A stretch of DNA of 64,000 bases from Bolinopsis microptera (Eukaryota > Ctenophora > Tentaculata > Lobata > Bolinopsidae): assembly GCF_026151205.1 (NCBI RefSeq), contig NC_087077.1:806001-870000 (forward strand), given 5' to 3'. Within the stretch, counting starts at the first letter, position 1, and the number at the start of each line of letters is the position of its first letter. Position numbers and translations under genes: made by a program. Shown here one piece after another: positions 33,501 to 44,680 of this stretch. The notes under the pieces are model-generated. The model did not search any database, was not told the origin of the DNA, and saw only the letters and a program-made list of their open reading frames with translations.

Positions 33501-36500
33501 ACAAAATTCAACCCACAACCTTCTGACTCATAACACAAGAATTCGAAATATGATATTATATATTTAGAACAAATTTCCAATAAAAATTATGCTGGTGAAA
33601 CTCTTTTATTAAATTCAAACTTTTATTTGAACAATTCCAGACAATTTAACATCTTGCCCAGGGTTCAGAGGTAGAGATAATAAGAAGTCGAATTATTAAT
33701 GAACAATTAAATTACTGTGAGTCCACTAAAATCATTCGCATTATCACGGTTCTCTCCTAACATAGCAGTGTGCAAATACTTAACGTATCTTATCTTTTAT
33801 CTACATTATGTAAAATTTGGGTTGTTGCCAGTTTTATGGGTTTTGTAACGTTAATACCTTAATACTCTCTGTAAACCAGTGCAAAGACTTATTATTACTA
33901 AATAACGCTCCACCTTCAGGAGGATACGCTGGGATGGAATGCGGTGTAATATTATTGAAATGGAACTACTACTAACTGATAACACTTGAATAAGTTCAGG
34001 GTTTGAAGTGATAATTTGAAGAGGTCCAGTGAGAAGAAACATGGAACAAGATAAGCGGGCTCCAGTACGTTGTTTATCGGTTCACTGGCTCGTTGGACGG
34101 CTAATCATATGCTCTAATTGCTAGCATGTCTTGTACAATCGGCGTGAATTTGTTATTCAATAGGATGAAGATCTCCTAGGTGATAGGATAGTTGAGGGAC
34201 TCTTAACGCATGTTTCATGGAATTATACTACAGTAGGGAGTTAGTACCTGTTTATTAGCGACTTGAAATATGAAAGAAAAACTAAACACAAAGCTACAAA
34301 AGCAAATCAGAATTCCTGACATCATTAAAGTGTGTCACTGATCCGCAAATCAGCCAATTTAAGATTAATAACTCACATATCATAGCTAGGGGACTGAGTG
34401 ACAGGTTTAGCGCCGTAATGTAGCAACAACCGCACACTAGCCACATTGTTGTGTTGGACTGCTAGCTGGAGTGCAGTGTAGCCGGAGTTACCTGACTCGT
34501 AGTCCGGCTCTGCTCCTGAGAGGGAATCGTGTGTCACGTCATGTCACGTGGTGTGACGTCATGTCATGTGGTGTGACTTCATCTCACGTGGTGTGACGTC
34601 ATGTCACGTGGTGTGACGTCATGTCACGTGGTGTGACGTCATGTCATGTGGTGTGACGTCATGTCACGTGGTGTGACGTCATGTCACGTGGTGTGTAATT
34701 TCATATTCCATGGTGTGATATCCGGTAAGGTTTGCCAAAAGTTTTAAAGTTTCAAGTACGTGCTAAATGCTAATTGAATCTAGATGAGGAACCAATACGC
34801 TACTGGAAGGTTTAAAATGTGAATGTAACACACCAGCATTAAGAAGGATAGCCACACAGCCCTCTCCTCCCCTCCTTCTGCTGGCGAAGTGTAGTGGGGT
34901 CATTCCATCATAGTCTGCTGCATCTACTACTCCGCTATTCCTCAGCAACATCTGGTGGGAGGGGCATGTGAGGGGTATGTGAGGGGTATGTGAGGGGTAT
35001 GTGAGGGTTATGTGAGGGGCATGTGAGGGGTATGTGAGGGGTATGTGAGGGGTATGTGAGGGGCATGTGAGGGGTATGTGAGGGGTATGTGAGGGGTATG
35101 TGAGGGGCATGTGAGGGGTATGTGAGGGGTATGTGAGGGGTATGTGAGGGGTATGTGAGGGGTATGTGAGGGGTATGTGAGGGGTATGTGAGGGGTATGT
35201 GAGGGGTATGTGAGGGGTATGTGAGGGGTATGTGAGGGGTATGTGAGGGGCATGTGAGGGGTATGTGAGGGGTATGTGAGGGGTATGTGAGGGGTATGTG
35301 AGGGGCATGTCAGGGGTATGTGAATTGTGAGGGGTATGGGAGGGGTATGTGAGGGGTATGTGAGGGGTATGTCAGGGGTATGTGAGGGGCATGTGAGGGG
35401 TATGTGAGGGGCATGTGAGGGGCATGTGAGGGGTATGTGAGGGGTGTGTGAGGGGTATGTGAGGGGTATGTGAGGGGTATGTGAGGGGTATGTGAGGGGT
35501 GTGTGAGGGGTATGTGAGGGGTATGTGAGGGGCATGTGAGGGGTATGTGAGGGGCATGTGAGGGGTATGTGAGGGGTATGTGAGGGGTATGTGAGGGGTG
35601 TGTGAGGGGTATGTGAGGGGTATGTGAGGGGTATGTGAGGGGTATGTGAGGGGTATGTGAGGGGTATGTGAGGGGCATGTGAGGGGTATGTGAGGGGTAT
35701 GTGAGGGGTATGTGAGGGGTATGGGAGGGGTATGGGAGGGGTTTGTGAGGGGTATGTGAGGGGTATGTGATGGGTATGTGAGGGGTATGTGAGGGGTATG
35801 TGAGGGGTATGTGAGGGGTATGTGAGGGGTATGGGAGGGGTATGTGAATTGTGAGGGGTATGTGAGGGGTATGTGAGGGGTATGTGAGGGGTATGTGAGC
35901 TAACTGTCACAAGTCGGCATTATACCTTACATTATCCAACTTTTCTCTGTGTGTCAGTATAAAAAAGCGGACCACCAAATTAATTGTAAATGATTCAACT
36001 TAGTGGCACTTGGGCACACCAAATAGTCAAAATTCCATGGTTTCTGACATTCCTGACTTACTCACGTGGTTAAAAAAACATTTCTAACGAGCAATTTCTT
36101 CCATTCTCTTTCTATTGCACTATTTTATTTGTACGCTAGAAGGCTGTTATGCAGGTCGGTTTGATTGGATAGAAATTACAACGTATCCTTGTCAATACAG
36201 CAAACTTATTACTGACTTGTTAGTGTTTAATTAAATAATTAATTGATAAATTAATGACGTAAATGTTCTGAGAGTTATATCCTTTGCATAACATTAATGT
36301 AATGGCTCCATGGTAACGTATCAACTATCCAGTCACCTAACACAATTTCTAGGCTGATGTTTGAGAAGACACAGCTATTTGGGGATTAGGAGGGAATTTG
36401 TAAATGAATTTAAGAAATTTGCAGAAATTGTTTGCAACCGCTGACCTGGTTCAATAAGCCGCAATTGACGTCAACGCTGGTAAATAAAGTAAAATAGTTG

Positions 36501-39500
36501 ACGTACATTTTCAGCAAATCGCATTAAAAATCTATCTTTAACTTCATGATGATGAAGACACTGTTCTATAAATATCCTATCAGGTAGTGTCACGTGTTGT
36601 TGTATCAACTCTATTTACAAACACGGCTGTAAAACGGTTGTATATATTGGGTACATCGCCATGAATATTGTGCAAAATAATACACGCTAATTTTATCTTG
36701 CCCAACAAACTAGTGACCTTATTTACTGAGCTGGTTAAGCATGTATTATCCCTGTTCATTACAAATTCATCCTGGTCATGGTAAACGCACATCTTAAATA
36801 AATAAGTTTGGTGAACAATCTCAAATATAATACAAGTTAAACTATCGTATCACTTATATGTTTTTAACCCAACTCCAATCAGTTTCAAATATAATACGCT
36901 TATCAATATTAATATTGATTAATGAATGACATTGTTTAAATGTTATTACTCAATGTTACGCTCGTTATCTTTAAATGTACTCGGTTTCTACAGTGGGTTC
37001 TAATAGTTACAGTGGGTTCTAATAGTTACTTTTATATTAAGCTGAGTAACATGCCTAGTTTTATAATCTATGAAACGAACGTTAAGTTGGAACGAGAAAT
37101 AACAATTTTACTCAGTTATCGCCATTATTACCGGTATCTTTATGTTTATAAGTTATCATTTAAAGTTAACCGCATTCTGATAACAAGTTATACATTGAAG
37201 TCTCCAGAGTTTTATGGGTCCTAAATCTGATGGCACCCTGTACAGTGTACACCACTACTACCGGCCTGATGGCACCCTGTACAGTGTACAGTGTACACCA
37301 CTACTACCGGCCTGATGGCACCCTGTACAGTGTACACCACTACTACCGGCCTGATGGCACCCTGTACAGTGTACACCACTACTACCGGCCTGATGGGCGA
37401 TGGCACCCTGTACAGTGTACACCACTACTACCGGCCTGATGGCACCCTGTACAGTGTACACCACTACTACCGGCCTGATGGGCGATGGCACCCTGTACAG
37501 TGTACACCACTACTACCGGCCTGATGGCACCCTGTACAGTGTACACCACTACTACCGGCCGGTTCTAGACCGCAACCTGCCGGTTACCAACCCTTATCAA
37601 CCAGTACAACTGTATAAGGCGGATGGTAATGGTAAATTAGACCAGAGGCCAGGGTTCCTGGTTGCGGTTTTAGGTCCGGTAGTTGATCTGAAGTCAAGAT
37701 GCTAATTCTGCAGTTACAATGATTACTGGTACAGTAATGATTCGGGTTATAAACCTCATAAAGCTCAATGATTATAATATTTACCTACTTATGTTAGTAC
37801 TCCTTAAAAGTGGAACTGTTATATTATGAAATAATTCCAACGTAAAGTATGAATACTAGCGGATCCCACCAAACAGGGTTCCTAATATGATCGGTTTATA
37901 ATCCTGATGATTGTGACGTCACAGTCAGGTTATATAACCTGTATGTTACGACTCTGTGCATTCCTAAATGTAGCTGTGTAAAATGGGATCTGTCAGAAAT
38001 CAGAATACCTATTACCAGAATACCTGTTACCTTGTAAGATAAGACAACAGGTCCTGGGAAACACATTGTTAACTGTGGTAACATGTTCCTGTCAGATCAT
38101 ATTATACAGAGTTATTATTAGTGCCGTTGTCAGGAGACTGTCAAGTATAATAACAGGTAACAATGTAAATTTATATGGTATTTGGTATTTGACACCAAAA
38201 AGGGGCGCGTATTATTATAAGTCCTATCAGGTTTGGGAGTAGCAGCTTTTTTAAATGAACCCATACAATTCATGATAGAGTAACCGTTAAGAATAATAGG
38301 TTATGAGTGTTATGATAGAGTAACCGTTAGGAATAATAGGTTATGAGTGTTATGATAGAGTAACCGTTAAGAATAATAGGTTATGAGTGTTATGATAGAG
38401 TAACCGTTAAGAATAATAGGTTATGAGTGTTATGATAGAGTAACCGTTAGGAATAGGTTATGAGTGTTATGATAGAGTAACCGTTAAGAATAATAGGTTA
38501 TGAGTGTTATGATAGAGTAACCGTTAAGAATAATAGGTTATGAGTGTTATGATAGAGTAACCGTTAAGAATAATAGGTTATGAGTGTTATGATAGAGTAA
38601 CCGTTAGGAATAGGTTATGAGTGTTATGATAGAGTAACCGTTAAGAATAATAGGTTATGAGTGTTATGATAGAGTAACCGTTAAGAATAATAGGTTATGA
38701 GTGTTATGATAGAGTAACCGTTAAGAATAATAGGTTATGAGTGTTATGATAGAGTAACCGTTAGGAATAGGTTATGAGTGTTATGATAGAGTAACCGTTA
38801 AGAATAATAGGTTATGAGTGTTATGATAGAGTAACCGTTAAGAATAATAGGTTATGAGTGTTATGATAGAGTAACCGTTAGGAATAGGTTATGAGTGTTA
38901 TGATAGAGTAACCGTTAAGAATAATAGGTTATGAGTGTTATGATAGAGTAACCGTTAAGAATAATAGGTTATGAGTGTTATGATAGATTTTGCAAGTAGA
39001 CATTCCAACCATTCCAATAATGGATTAGCTAGTGATGAATATATGGTATTTGGTATTTGACACCAAAAAGGGGCGCGTATTATTATAAGTCCTATCAGGT
39101 TTGGGTGTAGCAGCTTTTTTAAATGAACCCATACAATTCATGATAGAGTAACCGTTAAGAATAGGTTATGAGTAAGTAGTAGTAAGTAAGTAGTGAGTGT
39201 TATGATGGATTTTGCAAGTAGACATTCCAACCGTTCCAATAATGGATTAGCTAGTGATGAATATCACTACTACTACTAATAGCCCTGAATTTGACAAGGA
39301 TCTTTTAATTTAACAAGCTTTCGTCGTGACATTTGGGGAGAAATTACATTAAAATCAAATAGGATGTCTATCTGTTTGATTAATTGTACTCCTCGCAGCT
39401 CCATTAAATTTGATTACAACAAAGCGACATAAAAACCTCTATTTGCCTCTTTTTTCTCAGGGGACAATAAAAGACAAATCGTAGAATCTATTGAACACGA

Positions 39501-42500
39501 TCTGGTTAAGTACATTGCTACACTGACCTAGTAACCTAGGCGTGTCTATAATAACAGCAAGGTAATAAGTATACACACTGTACGAAACCATTAAAGAACA
39601 TTAAAATTAAATTCCTTGCCGTACGTGGGTACTGAGAATGGGTATGTGCCAGCGATACAACGAGGCCCCAATCTCCCAAATACTTGTCAAGGTATTGGGG
39701 ATCTTGAAGTAAGAGGCCCCATCTCCCAAATACTTGTCAAGGTATTGGGGATCTTGAAGTAAGAGATTTGAGCAGAGTGAATGAATACTTGTCAAGGTAT
39801 TGGGGATCTTGAAGTAAGAGGCCCCAATCTCCCAAATACTTGTCAAGGTATCGGGGATATTGAAGTAAGAGATTGTAGCAGAGTGAATGATCTCCCAAAT
39901 ACTTGTCAATGTATTGGGGATCTTGAAGTAAGAGATTTGAGCAGAGTGAATGATCTCCCAAATACTTGTCAAGGTATTGGGGATCTTGAAGTAAGAGATT
40001 TGAGCAGAGTGAATGATCTCCCAAATACTTGTCAAGGTATTGGGGATCTTGAAGTAAGAGATTTGAGCATAGTGAAAGATCTCTTCTTTTGAGAGAAGCA
40101 CGGGGTTTTGTTAAAACAAAACCATTTCGTTCGGATACATTTAAATGAAGAGCCCTGTAATTTATGAATAATTAACTTTCCTTCCGTAAAATTGGCTATT
40201 AAGTTCCACGCCATTGTAGCTCAAAGAACGTACAATTATCTCATGTTTTAAACTTGTAAACATCACAATATGATATATTGCAGGAAATGAACATTTACAC
40301 ACAAATGTCTCTGTCGTTACCACATTACATGGGAACATTTGGGGAAGTTTAAATTCTTAACATTCCCATGCTTAACATTCAATAAAGGGTGGACACACTA
40401 TCTTTGGATTTTTTATAAATTCGGAGTATTCCATCTGTTGAGATAGAAAATGAAAATGAAAGTGAAAGTGAAAGTGAAAGTGAAATTTTACCTGAACGCA
40501 TTCCTCGTTAGAGTGAGCAGCCGCCAAGTGAAGAGCCGTTCTACCGTTGTAATCTATCTTGTTCACATTACAACCTGAAAATCACAACGATTCAATTTAA
40601 CTCGATTTAATTTGTTAATTTTAATTCCGTTTCAAAAACTTTTGGTGAATTAGGTCAATATAATAGCTGTTGAACAACAATGGAGAATATTCCTAATCAG
40701 TACAGCTTAACATTCCATTGAAGTACCTGCAGGGGTTTTGTAACACGCCCACCCAACCAGTTCAGTGTATATTAAGGACAACTACAACAGATAGCAGTAG
40801 TGTTTAAGGGGGCAGGAGCACATTACAAACATGCAATCAGTAAACGGTATTTATATTTCATATTTGGTTGAGTGATGTAGCGAGCATGTTAAATTGCCAC
40901 GTTATGGTTAGTAAAATGTAGAGTGTATTCATGTGACAAGCTTTAAGTGACATCATTCCCTTTAAACGTTTAACTAATCCCAGTTAAGGGCTGTGATCAA
41001 GTGCCTTTGGTAAACACTTGATAACAAGCATTAATCATCTGCCCACTGGATTCAGTTTTACGATTTAGACTGAAAAACAGTCGGTCTATGAATCTTTGTG
41101 AAGTATAAAATATCAAATCCTCGACTTTCCACAGCAAATTATTTTCAATCCAACGTGTTTTGTAATTGATGGGGTAGGGTCATGTTATTTAGTGTCTACT
41201 TAAGTATTGATGTCGATTGTCGAAATTAACAATTGCTTGTTGTTGATACAACACTAATGTGATGTTTTGTGTTTACTGCTGCTTACTTTCAGTAGACAAA
41301 CGATTCATATATTTTTATAGATCGTGTGAAAAATAAAACTTGAGGAGTTACATACGCAGTTGTGTTTTAAAATGTAATAGTAAGCCTTAAAGAATTAAGC
41401 ATAACGTAGGAAAGGGCTCTTAGTGAATATTATTCTTACTGGAAATAATATGAGATCATCAACTGTTACGAATAAAATACGACAACTTTGTGAATCTTTA
41501 TCCCATCCAGAATGCAGACAACAACAAGCTAAGTTACCTAATTATGTGAACATTTTAAAAGGCTATAATTTGTTTAATAAGTCCCATGTTAGATATAGGC
41601 CACCGATCAATCTGCTTCCAAAATAAACTGTTTAAGTTAACACTTTGGACCAACAGCTATAAACCACACCCTCTTTAAGAACAAGACAGAGCACCAGATC
41701 TACCAGACTTCAGATCTAGAATCTATAAGTCTGATATTCAAGTTACGCTGAAGTGCTAACACTGCCTCCTGGAAACTAGTGTCTGTTATCTGACAGTTTG
41801 GCACGTACTGCACGTGCTAAGCGCGCCCATTAACCCTGTTAGATCTCCCCACACTTCCCTCACTGCCCCACTCATCTCCCCCTATTGTTCGCTATCTTCC
41901 TACTCCAACATTCCCTCACCCTGATTGGGTGAACTGTGACACGTGATATGTTATCGTGTAATCTGATTGGTTAACAGCAGCATGGTGCAAGTGCAGACAA
42001 TTTGTCAGGCTCGTGCGGAGACTTCCTGGACGGATTTGAGAGTGAGTGGGGTGCAAGACAATAAGGGAGAAGAAGGGACTAGAAGGGACAGCACGGCAGA
42101 CAGAGTGTTAACTGCACTCCAATTACCAACATCTCATAAAGTACAGGGAGACTTGTATAATATAATTTAAACGTTAGAAAGTATTCTGGTCACATAACAT
42201 AGTAGATACTTTTCTCAACAGAATCATTTAAATTCTAACTGCACAGAGCTGAGTGAGGTATTACCATTTTCATTGAACAACATTCCCCAATATAACACTG
42301 GAACAAAGTAAATTGTATCTAATAGACCACACCTCAACTTACTGACCGTTCTTAATACAGATGTTTAGCGCCTTGGATCTTTGAAGGGTGTCATTGCTGT
42401 AACTGCACAGCTTGTGTATTGATGTCTCTCCTAATCTGTTCGTTACATCAGCTTTAGCTCCACATTGGATCAAAAACCGGTACTGAAACAGAGCCTTGTA

Positions 42501-43616
42501 ATGTAAAATAGCACGGCATAAACGGTTCTGGAGGACTTAAATTTACTTTTTAGGAAGAAACTAATTACTTTACATGTTCTCGCGAGTTGGGACCAATACT
42601 TTTAGTTTCACAATAAACTGGCAAGTTTGTTCTAACCTGGAGGTAAGAGAACTGCTCAGTTCTAGCAGTGTAATGTAACACACTGTTCCCTTCAGAGTCC
42701 ACAGCGTTTACGTTAGCTCCAGCTGCTAGGAGCAGTCTTGTACATTCTGAGGTGGACAGTTATTTTAGCATTAACATGTTCTCAATATTAGACAGCAATT
42801 GTATCGTAGATGTTAACAAACTTGAGACCATGCTACTTGTATATAATTGTATCTAGTAAAAGATGATTTTGGAGTTGAATAGGCGAAATATTAACTAGCA
42901 CTATTATGAAACTGTTGACTATTGACTGACCTATGTTATCAGAGCACTCTAAAAGAGGAGTGCGCCCACTCCATGTTCCCTTAGCATTGGGATCAGCTCC
43001 AGCTTCTAGCAGTAGCTTTAGGAAGTTAGCATTACCACGTGATGCAACCCAGTGGAGTGGTGTTTTAGAGTCTAGATCACCTGAGCATTAATGTGATATT
43101 ATCAAGTACACTTTTATTATTTGTCCAAGCATGGAAGTAAGTGCTAATGAAAAAATATTTCATGCTAAGACATTTCAAGATAAAGTTAGTTTAGCTGATT
43201 AAAAAATCTTTACCTGCAACAGATGTGTCTTCAAGATCAATGTGTGAATTAAGGGGGGCTCCTGCTTTAATAGCTGACAGAAGGCATGCCTCATCTTCAT
43301 TCATTACAGCGTACATAACACCGTAATGGGTTTTCTGAAATAGTTTGACCCTCTAAAACTTGAATTGAATTTAAAGATGCATTTACAGAGTTTACTTCAA
43401 TCAGCCTAAAAGTATAAAAAATGCTTGTATAAAGTATAAAAAATGCTTTTACTTCAATCAGCCTAAAAGTATAAAAAATCCGTAAACAGGTAATGATAAT
43501 AACAATCGTTATAAGTTAATTTACAGCAACATACGTTTAACACATGTTTTCTCTTTCGCTTCGAAAATCTCTTCAGCAGAGTTGGAACTATATTTTTCAT
43601 TACCATTTTGGTTCAT
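21543..43616 (-). CDS. Ankyrin-repeat and SOCS-box (ASB-type) protein
   Basis: Likely substrate-recognition subunit of an Elongin B/C-Cullin5 ubiquitin ligase. Ten exons: 43542-43616, 43214-43334, 42931-43080, 42637-42746, 42347-42482, 40492-40574, 34834-34951, 34377-34515, 32090-32214, 21543-21955. They join in continuous phase to 489 codons plus stop. About eight ankyrin repeats occupy residues 27-310, for example TPLHWVASRGNANFLKLLLE, GRTALHLAAAHSNEECVQML and GYTALQLAVQHNNVASVRLL. The last exon has a BC box, SLQSLCRLAIRRL (357-369). A Cullin-box-like LIPGPIRRYLLH follows only at about 450-461; a weaker ELTQPPSSGFL lies at the usual distance. The first exon (start at 43616, donor GTTAAA) is the least certain; the rest are firm. 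Introns 6 and 9 (5.5 and 10.1 kb) are filled with minisatellites. Confidence 0.88.
21970..22210. repeat. 20-bp minisatellite of CRE plus E-box motifs
   Basis: About 12 copies of TGACGTCATGTCACGTGGTG, each holding the CRE palindrome TGACGTCA and the E-box CACGTG. The array starts about 20 bp from the 3' splice site of the last ankyrin/SOCS exon (21955). The same unit recurs at 34534-34690. Confidence 0.95.
22796..23052. repeat. 9-bp minisatellite (TATACTGGC/T)
   Basis: About 28 copies of TATACTGGY, with occasional TATACTACTGGT 12-bp variants. Open frames through it on both strands are repeat artefacts. Confidence 0.95.
26635..26810. promoter_or_regulatory. Cluster of CCAAT and CACGTG boxes inside the long intron
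   Basis: CCAAT elements at about 26643, 26673 and 26748 accompany CACGTG at about 26699 and 26781 within 180 bp. This resembles an animal promoter or enhancer, but no transcript can be tied to it. A similar ATTGG plus CACGTG grouping occurs at about 41925-41975. Confidence 0.3.
27771..28070. repeat. 12-bp minisatellite (TATAGTGTGACC)
   Basis: About 25 near-identical copies. The unit length is divisible by three, so it keeps an open frame (Tyr-Ser-Val-Thr) that is not considered coding. Confidence 0.95.
30691..31216. repeat. Diverged direct duplication, ~185 bp, period ~344 bp
   Basis: AAGAGGTTACACCGTTATTT...GGGGTTTGTATCA at 30691-30875 recurs at about 31035-31216 with scattered substitutions. 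It is an older tandem duplication inside the intron. Confidence 0.75.
32225..32965. repeat. 25-bp minisatellite
   Basis: About 29 copies of GTGAGGAGTAACGTGATTAAGGAGCA-like units, with G/A variants in AAGG/AGGG. It begins ~10 bp from the 3' splice site of exon 9 of the ankyrin/SOCS gene (32214), so the repeat supplies the branchpoint region of that intron. Confidence 0.95.
32966..34376. other. Ankyrin/SOCS intron 8, rest
   Basis: AT-rich, with no repeats of note and no coding exon recognised. Confidence 0.5.
34531..34700. repeat. Second array of the CRE/E-box 20-bp minisatellite
   Basis: About eight copies of TGACGTCATGTCACGTGGTG, slightly more degenerate than the 22-kb array. It lies ~15 bp from the 3' splice site of exon 8 (34515). 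Confidence 0.95.
34957..35900. repeat. 11-bp minisatellite (GAGGGGTATGT)
   Basis: About 85 copies with GCATGT and GTGTGT variants. It starts within 6 bp of the 3' splice site of exon 7 (34951). On the transcribed strand it is a continuous pyrimidine-rich CCCCTCACATAC tract running into the acceptor. Long Pro/His/Thr open frames on the minus strand come from the repeat (11 codons per 33 bp). Confidence 0.97.
35901..37218. other. Ankyrin/SOCS intron 6, unremarkable part
   Basis: AT-rich. No gene, RNA or repeat recognised. Confidence 0.5.
37219..37562. repeat. 39-bp minisatellite containing CTGTACAGTGTACA
   Basis: About eight copies of a unit beginning GATGGCACCCTGTACAGTGT and ending CTACTACCGGCCT. 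Some have an extra GGGC or a duplicated GTACAGT. The nested near-palindromes make each unit able to form a short hairpin. Confidence 0.93.
38173..39265. repeat. Segmental duplication holding a 40/37-bp higher-order array
   Basis: A block starting TATATGGTATTTGGTATTTG (38173) is repeated at 39042, including its right-hand end ...TGGATTAGCTAGTGATGAATAT. Copy one contains ~18 units of GATAGAGTAACCGTTAAGAA... (38274-38985), with 37-bp GGAATAGG variants inserted at intervals of about every fourth, later third, unit. Copy two keeps a single unit. The array thus expanded, or contracted, after the block duplicated. Confidence 0.9.
39665..40085. repeat. ~63-bp minisatellite
   Basis: Seven to eight copies of a unit with CCCAAATACTTGTCAAGGTA, GGGGATCTTGAAGTAAGAG and GATTTGAGCAGAGTGAATGA. 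Some units lack the last third. Frames through it are artefacts. Confidence 0.92.
40452..40485. repeat. Short (GAAAGT)n array at a donor site
   Basis: Five to six copies beginning about 6 bp from the 5' splice site of ankyrin/SOCS exon 6 (40492). It uses the same hexamer as the PLC intron array at 2585. Confidence 0.85.
40575..42346. other. Ankyrin/SOCS intron 5
   Basis: No exon recognised. An ATTGG/CACGTG cluster lies at about 41925-41975. Short frames here have no family resemblance. Confidence 0.45.
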
Positions 43617-44680
43617 GTGTTCCTGAATAATATTTAATATTCATAGTTATCATTAAAATTTAAACTCAAATAATAAGTAATATCCATTGATTGAACTTTT
43701 CCCAATTTAGTAGACATTGAATGGAATCGAAATATTTAGCAAGATCGTAGACACATTTTAACTTAAAAAAGTAAAGATATTGTTATTTTACCCCAATTTG
43801 CTTCTTCTGATATAATAAAGATGTAAACATGTTGCTTAAAATAGCTTTTTGGATGTGCTAACTTTCAGTACAAACTACAACTGTTTCTCGTAATAGTACT
43901 GACCAACCCTAACAAACCCCTCTGATCAAGCATTTCAAGGCGTGAGAGTTGTTACTCATTCTATTTTTCTATTTAAGAGTATGCTTGATCCATAGTTATT
44001 GTACGCATTGATGGGACAATCTCTTACTAATCGGTTTCAGTCATAAATTCAAAAGGAGAAGAATTTCACGATTAAATTCAGTGTCCTCAGTGCAGAGAGG
44101 TATTGGAAAAAGTAGGGTGATCACACCCATTTAAGTAAAACAAAATTTAGGTAAAACAAAATTTAAATTTTATTGCCATTAATTCATTGAATAGAAAAAC
44201 CAGATTGACGAATCTAAAACTTTTTAAAAGATTTTGTGGAACAGTCATTAATGTAACAAAGAGATGTTACCAGGATAAGTGTTCAACAGAACAGTTAAGC
44301 TCTCTGAATGTGATGTACCAAGAATCAATCCAAATCAAATCAAGAATAATGACATAAACATCATTACTTATTCTTAAAACAGTCGTCCTAATCATCTGGC
44401 TGTTATAGTGCCAGACAATGATTACTTCAAATATTACATAATTATATTGGTTAAAGAACTAGCATATTATAACCAATGCGAAATCATCATTTACAAATAG
44501 TCTAAAGAAATCCACTAAGCAAAACAATTTAAGTAGCAGCAAGAGACTAACTACTTAGTAAAAGTACTTAGTCAAGGACAGTGAACTGCTCCTAGACAGA
44601 AATAATTTCCTCTTTTGGTACCGTACAAATTGTATGTCTATTATATAACCTACCAAGACGCGCGCCGAATTGGACTCGTC
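43617..44680. other. Upstream flank of the ankyrin/SOCS gene
   Basis: Presumed promoter side of the minus-strand gene. AT-rich, with no TATA or Inr that can be asserted. No other gene recognised. Confidence 0.4.

Noticed and set aside
34763-35910. Long minus-strand open frames of Pro/His/Thr/Ser repeats
   Set aside because: They are translations of an 11-bp minisatellite whose unit lacks stops in several frames. The only coding part is the ankyrin exon at 34834-34951.
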